Part shown: one piece after another, positions 33,822 to 42,226 of the stretch
How positions within the stretch are numbered: the stretch's first letter is position 1
Layout of the letters: each line of letters starts with the position of its first letter
Origin: Kineosporia aurantiaca JCM 3230
Lineage (GTDB): Bacteria; Actinomycetota; Actinomycetes; Actinomycetales; Kineosporiaceae
NCBI GenBank assembly: GCA_000719025.1
Contig: JODP01000005.1
Span: 310,001-374,000 of the forward strand
Reading direction: 5' to 3'
Length of the DNA stretch: 64,000 nt
The notes under the pieces: model-generated
Database searches by the model: none
What the model was told of the DNA's origin: nothing
Seen by the model: the letters and a program-made list of their open reading frames with translations, nothing else
Program-made: the position numbers and the translations under genes

Positions 33822-35962
33822 CAGGCAATCCTCCGTCCGGGAGCCTCGTGGACCTGGGCGCGGACCATCCCCGCGAGGGACTCGGCGCGCAGCTCGTCCA
33901 GTGTGACCAGCTCGCCCCCGAGCCCGGCCGCGAGTCGTCCCGCCATGCCCAGTTTCACCGGACCGCGCTCGCAGTCCACCACCACGCTGCGGATCCCGCG
34001 GCGGGCGAACTCGGCCGCAATCCGCTTCGGGTCCTCCCCCGCGGTGTGTCGGCCATCGGTTACCAGCACCAGCAATGGACGTCGGTGAGGGTCACGAAGC
34101 CGTTCGTTCCCGATCACCGACCAAGCCCGCCGCAGTCCGGCCGAGAGCGGCGTGCGGCCCCCGGTCGGCAACCGGTCCAGACGCATCCGCGCGGCCTCCA
34201 CCGCCCCCGTCGGCGGGAGGGCCAGATCGGCCTCCTGGCCGCGGAAAGTGATCAGGCCAACCCGGTCCCGGCGCTGATAGGCGTCGAGCAACAAGGAAAG
34301 GACGGCCCCCTTGACCGCCGCCATCCGCTGCTTCGCGGCCATCGAGCCGGACGCGTCCACGCAGAAGAGGATCAGGTTGCCCTCGCGGCCCTCGCGCACG
34401 CCGAGTCGAATGTCGTCGCGGCGCAACAACACTGGCCCGCCCGCCTCACGACCCCGCGCATGCTGCTGGGTGGCGGCCGCGGTCAACGTCGCGGGCAGGT
34501 GCACCCGGCCGCTCTGCCGTTCGGACTTGCCCTGTCGCTCGGCCAGCGGCACCGTGGCGACGGTGCGCCCGGAAACCGTCAGCGCTCGGGAACGCCTGCC
34601 TGCTGCGCCCTTTCCGAGTCCGGGCACCTTGAAGGACTTAACCTTGAACGGCGATGTGGCCGACACCGCGTCCTTCGTCGGAGCGGGCGCCCGCGGGTTG
34701 TCGTCCTTGCTGTCATTTTCCTGGTCCTGCGGACCGGTCTTGGCCTGGCCGCCCGGTTGCCCGGGGTTCGGTTGTCCTGCGCCAGCCTCCGGCTCTTGCC
34801 CCGGCCCGTCGCCCGCAGACTCTCCGGCGCCGTCGTCCCCCGACCCGCCCTGCTCGCCCGGACCATCTGGACCACCCGTGCCACCCGTGCCACCCGGACC
34901 GCCCTTCGGCCCCTCCGGATCGTCGTCAGGGTCGATCTGCGGCGGCTCCGGCTCCTCCGGTGCGTTGTTCTGCAACGCCTCGTCCAGCAGATCCTCGTCC
35001 ATCCCCGGCGCGTCGAACGGATCCCGCCGACGCCGGTGCGGAAGCGCGAACATCGCCGCCACTCGCACATCTTCGCTGGTCACCGAATTACGGCCAGCCC
35101 ACGCGGCATGCGCCCGAGCAGCTCGCGCGACCACCAGGTCGGCGCGCATGCCGTCCACGTCGAACGCCGCGCAGACACCGGCGATCTGCCGCAGCACCCC
35201 GTCGGTCAGCTCGACAGCCATCAGGTGCTCGCGGGCGGCGATGATCCGGGCGGACAAGGCCCGCTCGGCCTCCTGCCACTCCTTGACGAAGCCCTCCGGG
35301 TCCGCGTCGAAGGCCAGCCGGCGCCGGACCACCTCGGCCCGCACCTCCGGATCGCGGCTGGCGCGGACCTCCACGGTCAGCCCGAAGCGGTCGAGCAACT
35401 GGGGCCGGAGCTCGCCCTCCTCCGGGTTCATGGTGCCGACGAGCACGAACCGCGCGGCGTGGGTGATCGAGATGCTCTCCCGCTCAATGTGCACCCGGCC
35501 CATCGCGGCGGCGTCGAGGAGCACGTCGACCAGGTGGTCGTGAAGCAGGTTGACCTCGTCGACGTAGAGGATGCCCCGATGCGCCGCGGCCAGCAGCCCG
35601 GGCTCGTAGGCGCGCACACCCGCTGAGAGGGCGCGGTCCAGGTCGAGCGAGCCGAGCAGACGGTCCTCGGTGGCGCCCACCGGCAGCTCGACGAGCCGGG
35701 CCGGACGAGCGTGGTGCTCGTGGCCGTGCGGCTGGTCGGGGCAGTCCGGGTCGGGCGCGTGCGGATCGCAGCCGAACCGACAGCCCGAGATCACGTCGAC
35801 CGAGGGCAGCAGACCGGCCAGGGCCCGCACGGCGGTGGACTTGGCGGTGCCCTTCTCGCCACGCACCAGGACACCGCCGATGTCCGGGGCCACCGAAGAG
35901 AGAAGGAGCGACAGGACCAGATCGTCCATGCCGACGACGGCGGTCAAGGGGTACGCGGGCAC
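33821..35962 (-). CDS. ChlI/ChlD-type chelatase AAA+ and VWA fusion (partner of CobN)
   Basis: A protein of 713 residues. The AAA+ domain (about 1-330) starts with YPLTAVVGMDDLVLSLLL and has Walker A VRGEKGTAKSTAVRAL and Walker B GILYVDEVNLLHDHLVD. A 130-residue acidic and Gly/Pro-rich linker (about 345-470) follows. The VWA domain (about 525-705) has the MIDAS residues FCVDASGSM, the Thr of PTGGRTPLSAGL and VTDGRHT. In actinobacteria such fusions act as the ATPase of the cobaltochelatase with CobN. The GTG at 35962 is chosen because GGAGG stands 8 bases upstream and homologues begin at this point; the frame's extension to 36190 crosses the riboswitch. It is first in a seven-gene operon. Confidence 0.92.
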   Translation of the reverse strand: MPAYPLTAVVGMDDLVLSLLLSSVAPDIGGVLVRGEKGTAKSTAVRALAGLLPSVDVISGCRFGCDPHAPDPDCPDQPHGHEHHARPARLVELPVGATEDRLLGSLDLDRALSAGVRAYEPGLLAAAHRGILYVDEVNLLHDHLVDVLLDAAAMGRVHIERESISITHAARFVLVGTMNPEEGELRPQLLDRFGLTVEVRASRDPEVRAEVVRRRLAFDADPEGFVKEWQEAERALSARIIAAREHLMAVELTDGVLRQIAGVCAAFDVDGMRADLVVARAARAHAAWAGRNSVTSEDVRVAAMFALPHRRRRDPFDAPGMDEDLLDEALQNNAPEEPEPPQIDPDDDPEGPKGGPGGTGGTGGPDGPGEQGGSGDDGAGESAGDGPGQEPEAGAGQPNPGQPGGQAKTGPQDQENDSKDDNPRAPAPTKDAVSATSPFKVKSFKVPGLGKGAAGRRSRALTVSGRTVATVPLAERQGKSERQSGRVHLPATLTAAATQQHARGREAGGPVLLRRDDIRLGVREGREGNLILFCVDASGSMAAKQRMAAVKGAVLSLLLDAYQRRDRVGLITFRGQEADLALPPTGAVEAARMRLDRLPTGGRTPLSAGLRRAWSVIGNERLRDPHRRPLLVLVTDGRHTAGEDPKRIAAEFARRGIRSVVVDCERGPVKLGMAGRLAAGLGGELVTLDELRAESLAGMVRAQVHEAPGRRIA

Positions 35963-36029
35963 CGGTGGTTCCTCCACTCCCGACGGGTCTCCACGCCCAT
36001 CGCTAGCGCACACCGCACCCAGACGGGCA

Positions 36030-36150
36030 CGGGGATCCGCTCGAAGTACCTGGCTCCCGGACGTCGTCCGGTCACAGTGGCGGGACCGCCCCGGACTCGG
36101 TGGCCCGGCCCGGTTGGACCTGACCTCCTGCACCGGTGTTCCTCCGCGCG
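36030..36150 (-). ncRNA. Cobalamin riboswitch upstream of the chlID operon
   Basis: On the minus strand, reading from about 36150: CACCGGTGCAGGAGGTCAGG, a GC-rich arm GGCCGGGCCACCGAGTCCGG, GCGGTCCCGCCACTGTGACCGG (GCCACTGT at 36081-36074) and GGGAGCCAGGTACTTCGAG (near 36045-36060), which matches the B12-box position. The core is clear; the B12 box is less canonical than in the cobN element, and the outer limits are estimates. It should repress chlID-cobO-cobB-cobE/C-cobT-cobA when adenosylcobalamin is plentiful. Confidence 0.8.
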
Positions 36151-36272
36151 GGTCAGCTCGGATACTGCCACATTCGGGTGAGCGAGCCATCCACCACTCG
36201 GTGTCAGCGTCCTCTCACAGCCCGGCCGGTCTCTGCTCACCCTGTCAGGGTCCGCCGGCTACGGCTCCCCGG

Positions 36273-37868
36273 TCACGGTCTGCCCGGTGGAACGAACGGC
36301 AGCCCAGCCGGAACACCCCCCGCGATCAGCTTCTCCACGGCTGCAACGTCCAGATGATCGGCCACCATGTCGGCCAGCGAGTCCAGCCGGGCCTCCCGCA
36401 GCGCCGAGAACGAGGTATCCGGCGCAACGACGAACCCGTCCCGCCCCGCCATCCCGGCAACCTCCGTCAGGAACGCCCGCCGGAAGGCATCGTTCTCCAA
36501 CGCCCCGTGCCAGGTCGTCCCCCACACCGACCCGCTCCGCCACCCGTCCAGGAACTCCTCGACGCCCCCGAGCTCGCTGGCGGGAGCCTCAGGATCGAGA
36601 GTGACGACGCCGTGATGGATCTCGTACCCGTCCACCGGTTGCCCCAGCGCCTCCCCCCGCGGCCGGGCCAGCACCTTGCGCACTCCGAAGTCGGTCCGCG
36701 TCGGCAACAACCCGAGCCCCGGCACGCTGCCCTCCCGGGACTCCACGTCGTCACTGACCACCCGCCCGAGCATCTGATGCCCGCCGCAGACGCCCAAGAC
36801 CGGCAGCCCGGACGCGGCGTGCGCCACGATCGCGTCGGCCAGGCCCGTCGACCGCAACCAGGCCAGGTCGTTCACCGTGGCCCGGGTCCCGGGCAGAAGC
36901 ACCAGGTCCGAGCCGGCGATCTCAGCGCCGTGATGCACCAGCCGCACCACCACCCCCGGCTCGGCGGCCAATGCGTCGATGTCCGTGACGTTGGACAATC
37001 GCGGCAGCCGCGGCACCGCGACCCGGATCACGTCGCTCCCCAGAGGCGCGCGCATCGGCCCGCGGTCCTTCTCCAGGTCCAGCGAGTCCTCGACGTCGAG
37101 CCACAGGCCGGTCAGGTACGGCAGCACGCCGAGCACCGGACGCCCGGTGATCTCCTGGATCAGGCTGAGCCCGGAGTCGAGCAGGGCCGGATCTCCGCGG
37201 AACTTGTTGATCACGAAGCCGCTGATGTGCTTCTGATCCTCGGCATCGAGCAGGGCCAACGTGCCGTGCAGCGCTGCGAAGACCCCACCCCGGTCGATGT
37301 CCCCGACCACCAGCACCGGCAGCCCGGCCGGCCGGGCCAGCCCCAGGTTGGTGATGTCCCGATGCCGCAGATTGATCTCGGCCGGGCTGCCCGCCCCTTC
37401 GCAGATCACCACATCGAACCGGGAGCGCAGATCGGCAAGGGCCTCGAGCACCACCGGCAGCAGCCTCGGCGTGAGGTCGCCGTAGTCCATGGCCCCGGCC
37501 TCGGCGAACGGCTTGCCCATCAGCACGACCTGGGACGTGCGGTCGCTCCCGGGTTTGAGCAGGACCGGGTTCATCGCCGCTTCTGGCTCGATCCCGGCCG
37601 CCCGCGCCTGCATCGCCTGAGCCCGCCCGATCTCCGCCCCGTCGAGCGTGACGAACGAGTTCAGCGACATGTTCTGCGCCTTGAACGGAGCCACCCGCAC
37701 GCCCTGCCGGGCCAGCCAACGGCACAACCCCGCCACCAGCACGCTCTTACCCGCGTCCGAGGTGGTCCCCGCCACCATCAGAGCGCCGCGCAACGAACCC
37801 GGCCCGGAAACCAGCGCCGAACCCCGCCCCGCCTCCTTAGGACCGCTCACCGGAACCGAAGCCCCCAT
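36273..37868 (-). CDS. cobQ: Cobyric acid synthase
   Basis: A protein of 531 residues. The N-terminal ATPase has ALMVAGTTSDAGKSVLVAGLCRWL and VAPFKAQNMSLNSFVT. The C-terminal amidotransferase has VLGVCGGHQMLGR (Cys nucleophile) and YEIHHGVV. It amidates the b, d, e and g side chains of adenosylcobyrinate a,c-diamide. The ATG at 37868 is used because GGAAGAGG stands 7 bases before it. In-frame alternatives at 37916 (ATG) and 37940 (GTG) fall in a tandem repeat and lack a ribosome site. It follows cobD on the same strand. Confidence 0.94.
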   Translation of the reverse strand: MGASVPVSGPKEAGRGSALVSGPGSLRGALMVAGTTSDAGKSVLVAGLCRWLARQGVRVAPFKAQNMSLNSFVTLDGAEIGRAQAMQARAAGIEPEAAMNPVLLKPGSDRTSQVVLMGKPFAEAGAMDYGDLTPRLLPVVLEALADLRSRFDVVICEGAGSPAEINLRHRDITNLGLARPAGLPVLVVGDIDRGGVFAALHGTLALLDAEDQKHISGFVINKFRGDPALLDSGLSLIQEITGRPVLGVLPYLTGLWLDVEDSLDLEKDRGPMRAPLGSDVIRVAVPRLPRLSNVTDIDALAAEPGVVVRLVHHGAEIAGSDLVLLPGTRATVNDLAWLRSTGLADAIVAHAASGLPVLGVCGGHQMLGRVVSDDVESREGSVPGLGLLPTRTDFGVRKVLARPRGEALGQPVDGYEIHHGVVTLDPEAPASELGGVEEFLDGWRSGSVWGTTWHGALENDAFRRAFLTEVAGMAGRDGFVVAPDTSFSALREARLDSLADMVADHLDVAAVEKLIAGGVPAGLPFVPPGRP

Positions 37869-37915
37869 CACGCCACCTCTTCCTTCATCCGCAGAGCCAT
37901 CACCTGGTCTATTCA

Positions 37916-37980
37916 TCCCGCCACCGCTTACTCCCGCCACCGCTTACTCATCCCGCCACCGTTATTCGTCCCGCCACCGG
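37916..37980. repeat. Imperfect tandem repeat TCCCGCCACCG at the cobD/cobQ junction
   Basis: TCCCGCCACCG occurs four times, spaced 15 to 19 bases apart and separated by CTTAC-like spacers. It spans the cobD C-terminus and the cobD-cobQ gap. It probably arose by slippage. It makes the cobD C-terminus and the cobQ start less certain. Confidence 0.7.
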
Positions 37981-38985
37981 CCTCGTCGACCGCCGCCCCG
38001 GCCCGGACGCCGACCACGCGACCACACCCACGCCGGCCACCGCCACCACCGCGGCCAGCCTCCCGACGCTGCGCCCCAGCGTCACCGCGCGCCGAACGTC
38101 AGCAACTTCCGGGAGTCGGTTGCCCTCCCCCATCACCGGCCTGGACTCGACCTCTCCCGCGTACACGTTCGTCCCCCCAAGCCGTACTCCCAGCGCTCCC
38201 GCAGCCGAGGCCTCGCACTGACCGGCGTTGGGACTGGGATGCCGATTCCGGTCCCTCCGCCACACCGCCCAGGCCTGCCCGGCCGAACCCTGGACCACCG
38301 GGGCGGAAACCACGGTGAGCAGAGCAGTCACCCGGGACGGCAGCAGGTTCACGAGGTCGTCCACCCTCGCCGAGGCCCACCCGAAGCGTTCGTATCGCTC
38401 GGACCGGTAACCGACCATCGCGTCCAACGTGTTCACCGCCCGATACCCGATCACCCCCACCGGTCCGGCCACCGCGGCCCAGAACAGCGGCGCCACCACC
38501 GCGTCCGAGGTGTTCTCGGCCAGTGACTCCACCGTGGCCCGGGCCAGTTCCGGCGGCTCGAGCCAGGAGGGGTCCCGAGCACAGAGATGCGTCAGCAATT
38601 CCCGCGCCCTCGATGTCTGCCCGGACTCCAGTGCGTCCGCCATCCGGTCTCCCTCCCTGGCCAAGCTGGTCCCTCCGAGTGCGGTCCAGGTGGCCAGCGC
38701 AGTCAATCCGGTACGCAGAGCAGGACGTCCTGCCGCAAGCCGATCCATCCCCGCCACCGCGACCACCGGCACCCCCGCCGCAATCGCCGTGTAGAGCACT
38801 CCCCGAGGACGGCTCGGCCGGTACACCTTCCGCTCGAGCCATCCCGCCCAGCTGCCGAACATCGCCACGGGGTGACCCCGCTGAGGGTCGCCGAGAACCG
38901 CGTCCGCCAGGACCCCGATCGCAATGCCGAGCGCCCGGGCACCAAGATCCTGGCTGGTCGACCGTGCAGAGCTCATGCCCGGCAT
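37948..38985 (-). CDS. cobD: Adenosylcobinamide-phosphate synthase (CobD/CbiB)
   Basis: An integral membrane protein of 345 residues. It joins the aminopropanol (phosphate) arm to adenosylcobyrate. Family blocks are ADAVLGDPQRGHPVAMFGSWAGWLE, ARATVESLAENTSDAVVAPLFWAAVAGPVGVIGYRAVNTLDAMVGYRSERYERFGWASARVDDLVNLLPSRVTA and PSPNAGQCEASAAGALGVRLGG. About four to five hydrophobic segments are present. The last 15 residues, rich in Arg and Gly, come from the tandem repeat region. The ATG at 38985 follows GTGAGGCAGG. A second ATG is 9 bases downstream. It is first in the cobD-cobQ unit; no riboswitch is apparent upstream. Confidence 0.93.
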   Translation of the reverse strand: MPGMSSARSTSQDLGARALGIAIGVLADAVLGDPQRGHPVAMFGSWAGWLERKVYRPSRPRGVLYTAIAAGVPVVAVAGMDRLAAGRPALRTGLTALATWTALGGTSLAREGDRMADALESGQTSRARELLTHLCARDPSWLEPPELARATVESLAENTSDAVVAPLFWAAVAGPVGVIGYRAVNTLDAMVGYRSERYERFGWASARVDDLVNLLPSRVTALLTVVSAPVVQGSAGQAWAVWRRDRNRHPSPNAGQCEASAAGALGVRLGGTNVYAGEVESRPVMGEGNRLPEVADVRRAVTLGRSVGRLAAVVAVAGVGVVAWSASGPGRRSTRPVAGRITVAG

Positions 38986-39230
38986 CCTGCCTCACCACCC
39001 GGCCGACCCCCGCCCCGCCCGGATCACCACCAGGTCACCAGGCCTGCCCCCTCGCGGCGGCTTCCGCTCATCGGAAACGGAACCAACCCGGCTCCACCTG
39101 CCGCCCGACCAGACCCAGTGAGACCTAGCGACCCGCCGAGCCCAGGCTTGACCCGGTGAGACCCGGTGAGACCCGACGTCCGGTTAGACCCAGCGGCGCC
39201 CAGCGGCTTCCGGCGACACCCAGCGGCTCT

Positions 39231-39320
39231 CGGCAGCACCCCGCAGCACCCCGCAGCACCCCGCAGCACCCCGCAGCATCCCGCAGCACCCCGCAGCACC
39301 CCGCAGCACCCGGCGGCACC
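39231..39320. repeat. Tandem 10-bp repeat (CCGCAGCACC)n
   Basis: Nine consecutive 10-base units occur; seven are CCGCAGCACC or a one-base variant and the flanking ones are degenerate. Looser copies extend left (GACCCGGTGA units near 39150-39170 and CCAGCGGC units near 39190-39228). The whole 419-bp gap between cobD and ssb (38986-39404) contains no gene; it holds this repeat downstream of ssb. The 10-bp period is close to one DNA turn. Open frames across it on either strand are low-complexity artefacts. Confidence 0.9.
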
Positions 39321-39404
39321 CGGCGAGCCTCTCGAAGATTTCCCGCCGAACCCCGCCGGGTTCCACGCTCAATCGACGAAAAGCCCGCCGAGCCTCCTGC
39401 CCTC

Positions 39405-39977
39405 TCAGCCCACGCGGGTCGCGGCAATACTCTCTTCAGCGCCGTCGCTGTCTTTCTCACCGTCCGGCTCGTCGTCGAGTACGGTGAAACCGGACACGTC
39501 CGTAACCGTGGACCCGATCTCGCGCACCTCCTCGTATAGGGCAGCCGCGTTCGGGTCGCGATCCTCCTGCCCCCGCACCTCTCGGGCCGCGGCGTCCTCC
39601 GCATTGTGCCGCTCACGCCGGACCACTCGGGTGAACGCCGAGACCCCGAAGGTCAGGTCGTGGCCGACAGTTTCGGCCTCAACCTCCAGAGTGCGCCCGG
39701 ACCGGTCGTCCTTGGTCCAGGCCCGCTCCCAGAGCCGGCCGGTGACCACCACCGGATGCCCCTTGTGCAGGCTCTGCAGGGCACTGCTGGCCAGGGCGCG
39801 GCGGCAGTTCACGCTCACGTACGTGGTGCGCCGGTCGACCCAGGTGTTGCGCTCGCGGTCGAACCACGAGGAGGTGGACGCGAGCCGGAAGCTGGTCACG
39901 CTGTTACCGTCGTCGAACCGCACCGAACGTAGGTCACTGGCGATGTTCCCGCGTAGGACCACCTGGATGTCGTTCAC
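39405..39977 (-). CDS. ssb: Single-stranded DNA-binding protein (SSB paralogue)
   Basis: A protein of 190 residues. The OB-fold domain (about 1-112) has VNDIQVVLRGNIASDLRSVRF, SVTSFRLASTSSWFDRERNTWVDRRTTYVSVNCRRALA and GHPVVVTGRLWERAW. SSB protects single-stranded DNA in replication and recombination. The C-terminus is acidic in the middle but ends in ATRVG, without the usual DDIPF-like tip that recruits partners. This fits an SsbB-type paralogue rather than the main replicative SSB. The GTG at 39977 follows AAGGGG. An inverted repeat with two DnaA boxes lies about 100-180 bp upstream. Confidence 0.9.
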   Translation of the reverse strand: MNDIQVVLRGNIASDLRSVRFDDGNSVTSFRLASTSSWFDRERNTWVDRRTTYVSVNCRRALASSALQSLHKGHPVVVTGRLWERAWTKDDRSGRTLEVEAETVGHDLTFGVSAFTRVVRRERHNAEDAAAREVRGQEDRDPNAAALYEEVREIGSTVTDVSGFTVLDDEPDGEKDSDGAEESIAATRVG

Positions 39978-40079
39978 TGAGGACCCCTTTCGCCACCGGC
40001 CGGGTCGGCCGGAGATCGCCGGGCCGAATGCCCGAACAGGAATCCAGATTCGGTCCCGACCACAGATCAACCAAAGCGA

Positions 40080-40159
40080 AAAGCGGCCCCTGTGGACAAA
40101 CCCTGGTTCGCACAAGTCGTGGAAGGCACGACCGGAGGTTTGTCCACAGGGACCGCTTT
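40080..40159. promoter_or_regulatory. Inverted repeat with two DnaA boxes upstream of ssb
   Basis: Two 23-base arms (40080-40102 and 40137-40159) match with one mismatch across a 34-base spacer. Each arm holds a perfect actinobacterial DnaA box TTGTCCACA: 40140-40148 on the plus strand and 40099-40091 on the minus strand. The element lies after the GTPase gene and before ssb, both on the minus strand. It could act as a terminator hairpin, a DnaA-binding site controlling ssb, or both. The pairing and boxes are read directly; the function is inferred. Confidence 0.7.
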
Positions 40160-40226
40160 GGGCTGGATCGGGACGCCAGTTGGGATCACCATCGAGGGCA
40201 TGGATCCCTGCGGCTTACCGGCAGTT

Positions 40227-42101
40227 TCAGCTCGAGAGGACCGCCACCTGCTCGTTGTCGGTCTCCTGCGTTCCCGCCGCGGAGGGCCCGGTCTCGGGAG
40301 CCGAGGGCGTCGGGCCGGCCCCGGGGGTGCGCTCCCCCAGAAGCACCTGGCGGGTCTCCCGGTGCCGGGCGAGCACCGAACGGATCGGGGCGACCACGCG
40401 TTCGGCCGCAACCTCGGCCACGGCCACGCGCAGTCGGGCTTCCAGTTCTGCACGACGGTTCCCGGCTCCGGTGCCGAGCCACCAGCGCGACAGCAGTTGC
40501 AGCACAAGGCCGGCCAGCAGGCAGCCCACACCAACGGCGATGGCCGCGGCGAAGGAGCCGAAGATGCCGGGCAGGTCCTGACCGATCAGCCGGGTCAGAC
40601 CGAGCACAGCCGTCCAGAGCAGCCCGAACACGGCCGCGAAACAGAGAATCTGCTGGGCGATCTGGGTCATCAGCCACCAGGCCGGCGGCTTGAAGCGGAG
40701 ATCCACGGCCGAAAGACGGGTGTCCAGCACCCGGGCGAGACCGTCCGGGTCCGGAGTCGATCCCGCTGCGGGCGTGACGATCGGCACGCCGTAGGCCGGG
40801 GTGTGCCGTCCGCGTCCCTGGGCGACAGCACTTCGTGGATCACGGTGCGCGTCGGCAGGCACGGAACGGCGTCCGGAGACACTGACGATCGGGCCCGCGG
40901 GCAACAAGGCGTCGGCCGGAGAAACCGATGGGTCGCCGGCTCGGGCCACCAGCGAGCGCATTTCGGATCCCCAGCGTTCCGGCAGCGGCCCGGCGTTGTC
41001 CGTAAGCATCGCCTCGACGGCGAGCCGGACGGCCGGCCTCTGCGCGGGAGAGGCCAGTGCTTTCAGCGAAGCGGTCTCGGCCCGAAGACGAGTCTCGGCG
41101 ACTCCGGCCTCCGGCCGGCGCGAGGCCAGCATCCGGGAGACCCAGCCGGCCGGCGCCCAGCCGAGCTTCTCCTTGCCCCGGCGCCGGTAGTCGGCGATGA
41201 GCACGTCGAGCAGGGCCGGGACCCCCGAGGCCGCCGCGAGTTCCATGGTCAGCCGGTCCTGCGAGACCGGTTCGCCGTCACCGGGTTCGGCGGCGGCGAG
41301 ACCGGCGGCGATCTCCTCGGCGGCGAGGTCCAGGTCGCTCTCGATCCGCTCGAGCACGGCGAAGCGGTCCTGCACCACGTCCGAGAGCAGCGACCGCAGC
41401 TCCTCCACACCGTCACCGCGGGTGGCCGAGACCGGCACGATGCCGACCCGGGCCAAACCATCCCCGTCGAGCAGCCGACGCAGGTCGGTGACGCAGGTCT
41501 CGACCTCTTCCGGGCTGAGCTTGTCCACCTGGTTCAGCACGACCAGCATGACGCCGTCGTGACTGGTCAGCTTCTGCAGGTAACCCGCGTGCAGGGCGTT
41601 GTCCGCGTACTTCTGCGGGTCCACCACCCAGATCATCAGGTCGACCATCCGGACCAGGCGATCCACCTCGACCCGGTGCACTGCCTCGGTCGAGTCGTGG
41701 TCCGGCAGGTCGAGCAGCACCAGCCCGTGCAGCGCCACCTGGTCGTCCGCGTCGAGCACCGACTCCCGGGTGATCCGCCGGTCCGCCGGGACCTTGAGCC
41801 AGTCGAGCAGGGTCTCGGAGCCGAGTTCGCCCCAGACACAGGCCATCGGTGTGGTGGTGAGCGGCCGGCGGGCCCCGACCGGCGCGATGTCCATCCGCGC
41901 AATGGCGTTGAAAAGGCTGGACTTGCCGCTGCCGGTGGCCCCGACGAGTGCCACGACCGTGCGCTCGGTGCCGAGGTCGAGCCGGTGGCCGACGTGCTCC
42001 ATCCGGGCCCGGGTCTTCTCCACGGCATCCGGCGGCAGCCAGGGGCTTCCGTAGTCCAGGGCCGCGGACAGTGCGGCAACCCGCCCCAGCACGTCGGTCA
42101 C
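40227..42101 (-). CDS. Membrane-anchored GTPase, dynamin/YfjP-like
   Basis: A protein of 624 residues. The GTPase domain has G1 ALVGATGSGKSSLFNAI (about 51-67), the switch region RRPLTTTPMACVWG, G3 LLDLPDHDS and G4 LNQVDKLS. A helical middle region follows. A pair of membrane helices sits at about 485-545 (ILCFAAVFGLLWTAVLGLTRLI and AAAIAVGVGCLLAGLVLQLL). The tail is Pro/Thr-rich. It starts with GTG at 42101. The neighbouring larger GTPase is 125 bp upstream on the same strand, and the pair resembles actinomycete DynA/DynB-type modules involved in division membranes, although that link is inferred. Confidence 0.85.
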   Translation of the reverse strand: MTDVLGRVAALSAALDYGSPWLPPDAVEKTRARMEHVGHRLDLGTERTVVALVGATGSGKSSLFNAIARMDIAPVGARRPLTTTPMACVWGELGSETLLDWLKVPADRRITRESVLDADDQVALHGLVLLDLPDHDSTEAVHRVEVDRLVRMVDLMIWVVDPQKYADNALHAGYLQKLTSHDGVMLVVLNQVDKLSPEEVETCVTDLRRLLDGDGLARVGIVPVSATRGDGVEELRSLLSDVVQDRFAVLERIESDLDLAAEEIAAGLAAAEPGDGEPVSQDRLTMELAAASGVPALLDVLIADYRRRGKEKLGWAPAGWVSRMLASRRPEAGVAETRLRAETASLKALASPAQRPAVRLAVEAMLTDNAGPLPERWGSEMRSLVARAGDPSVSPADALLPAGPIVSVSGRRSVPADAHRDPRSAVAQGRGRHTPAYGVPIVTPAAGSTPDPDGLARVLDTRLSAVDLRFKPPAWWLMTQIAQQILCFAAVFGLLWTAVLGLTRLIGQDLPGIFGSFAAAIAVGVGCLLAGLVLQLLSRWWLGTGAGNRRAELEARLRVAVAEVAAERVVAPIRSVLARHRETRQVLLGERTPGAGPTPSAPETGPSAAGTQETDNEQVAVLSS

Positions 42102-42226
42102 CGGTTCTCGCCGTCCTTTCGCGTCATCGGTTCTGTCGATCCTGTCGCTTGTCCAGAGATCTGGAGGGGGGACAGCGCGGTCGTGACCGGCCGCGCGTCA
42201 GTCTTCACGGGCTTTCAGGGTAGAGC

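Noticed and set aside
38986..39130. A third cobalamin riboswitch before cobD
   Set aside because: The minus strand has some GGTGGAGCCGGG-like sequence but lacks GCCACTGT and a B12 box.
39024..39299. A Cys/Gly/Ala-rich small protein (AAGCCGVLRG repeats)
   Set aside because: It is only the translation of the 10-bp tandem repeat and has no ribosome site.
39231..39320. A CRISPR array
   Set aside because: The units are 10 bp with no spacers, and no cas genes are near.
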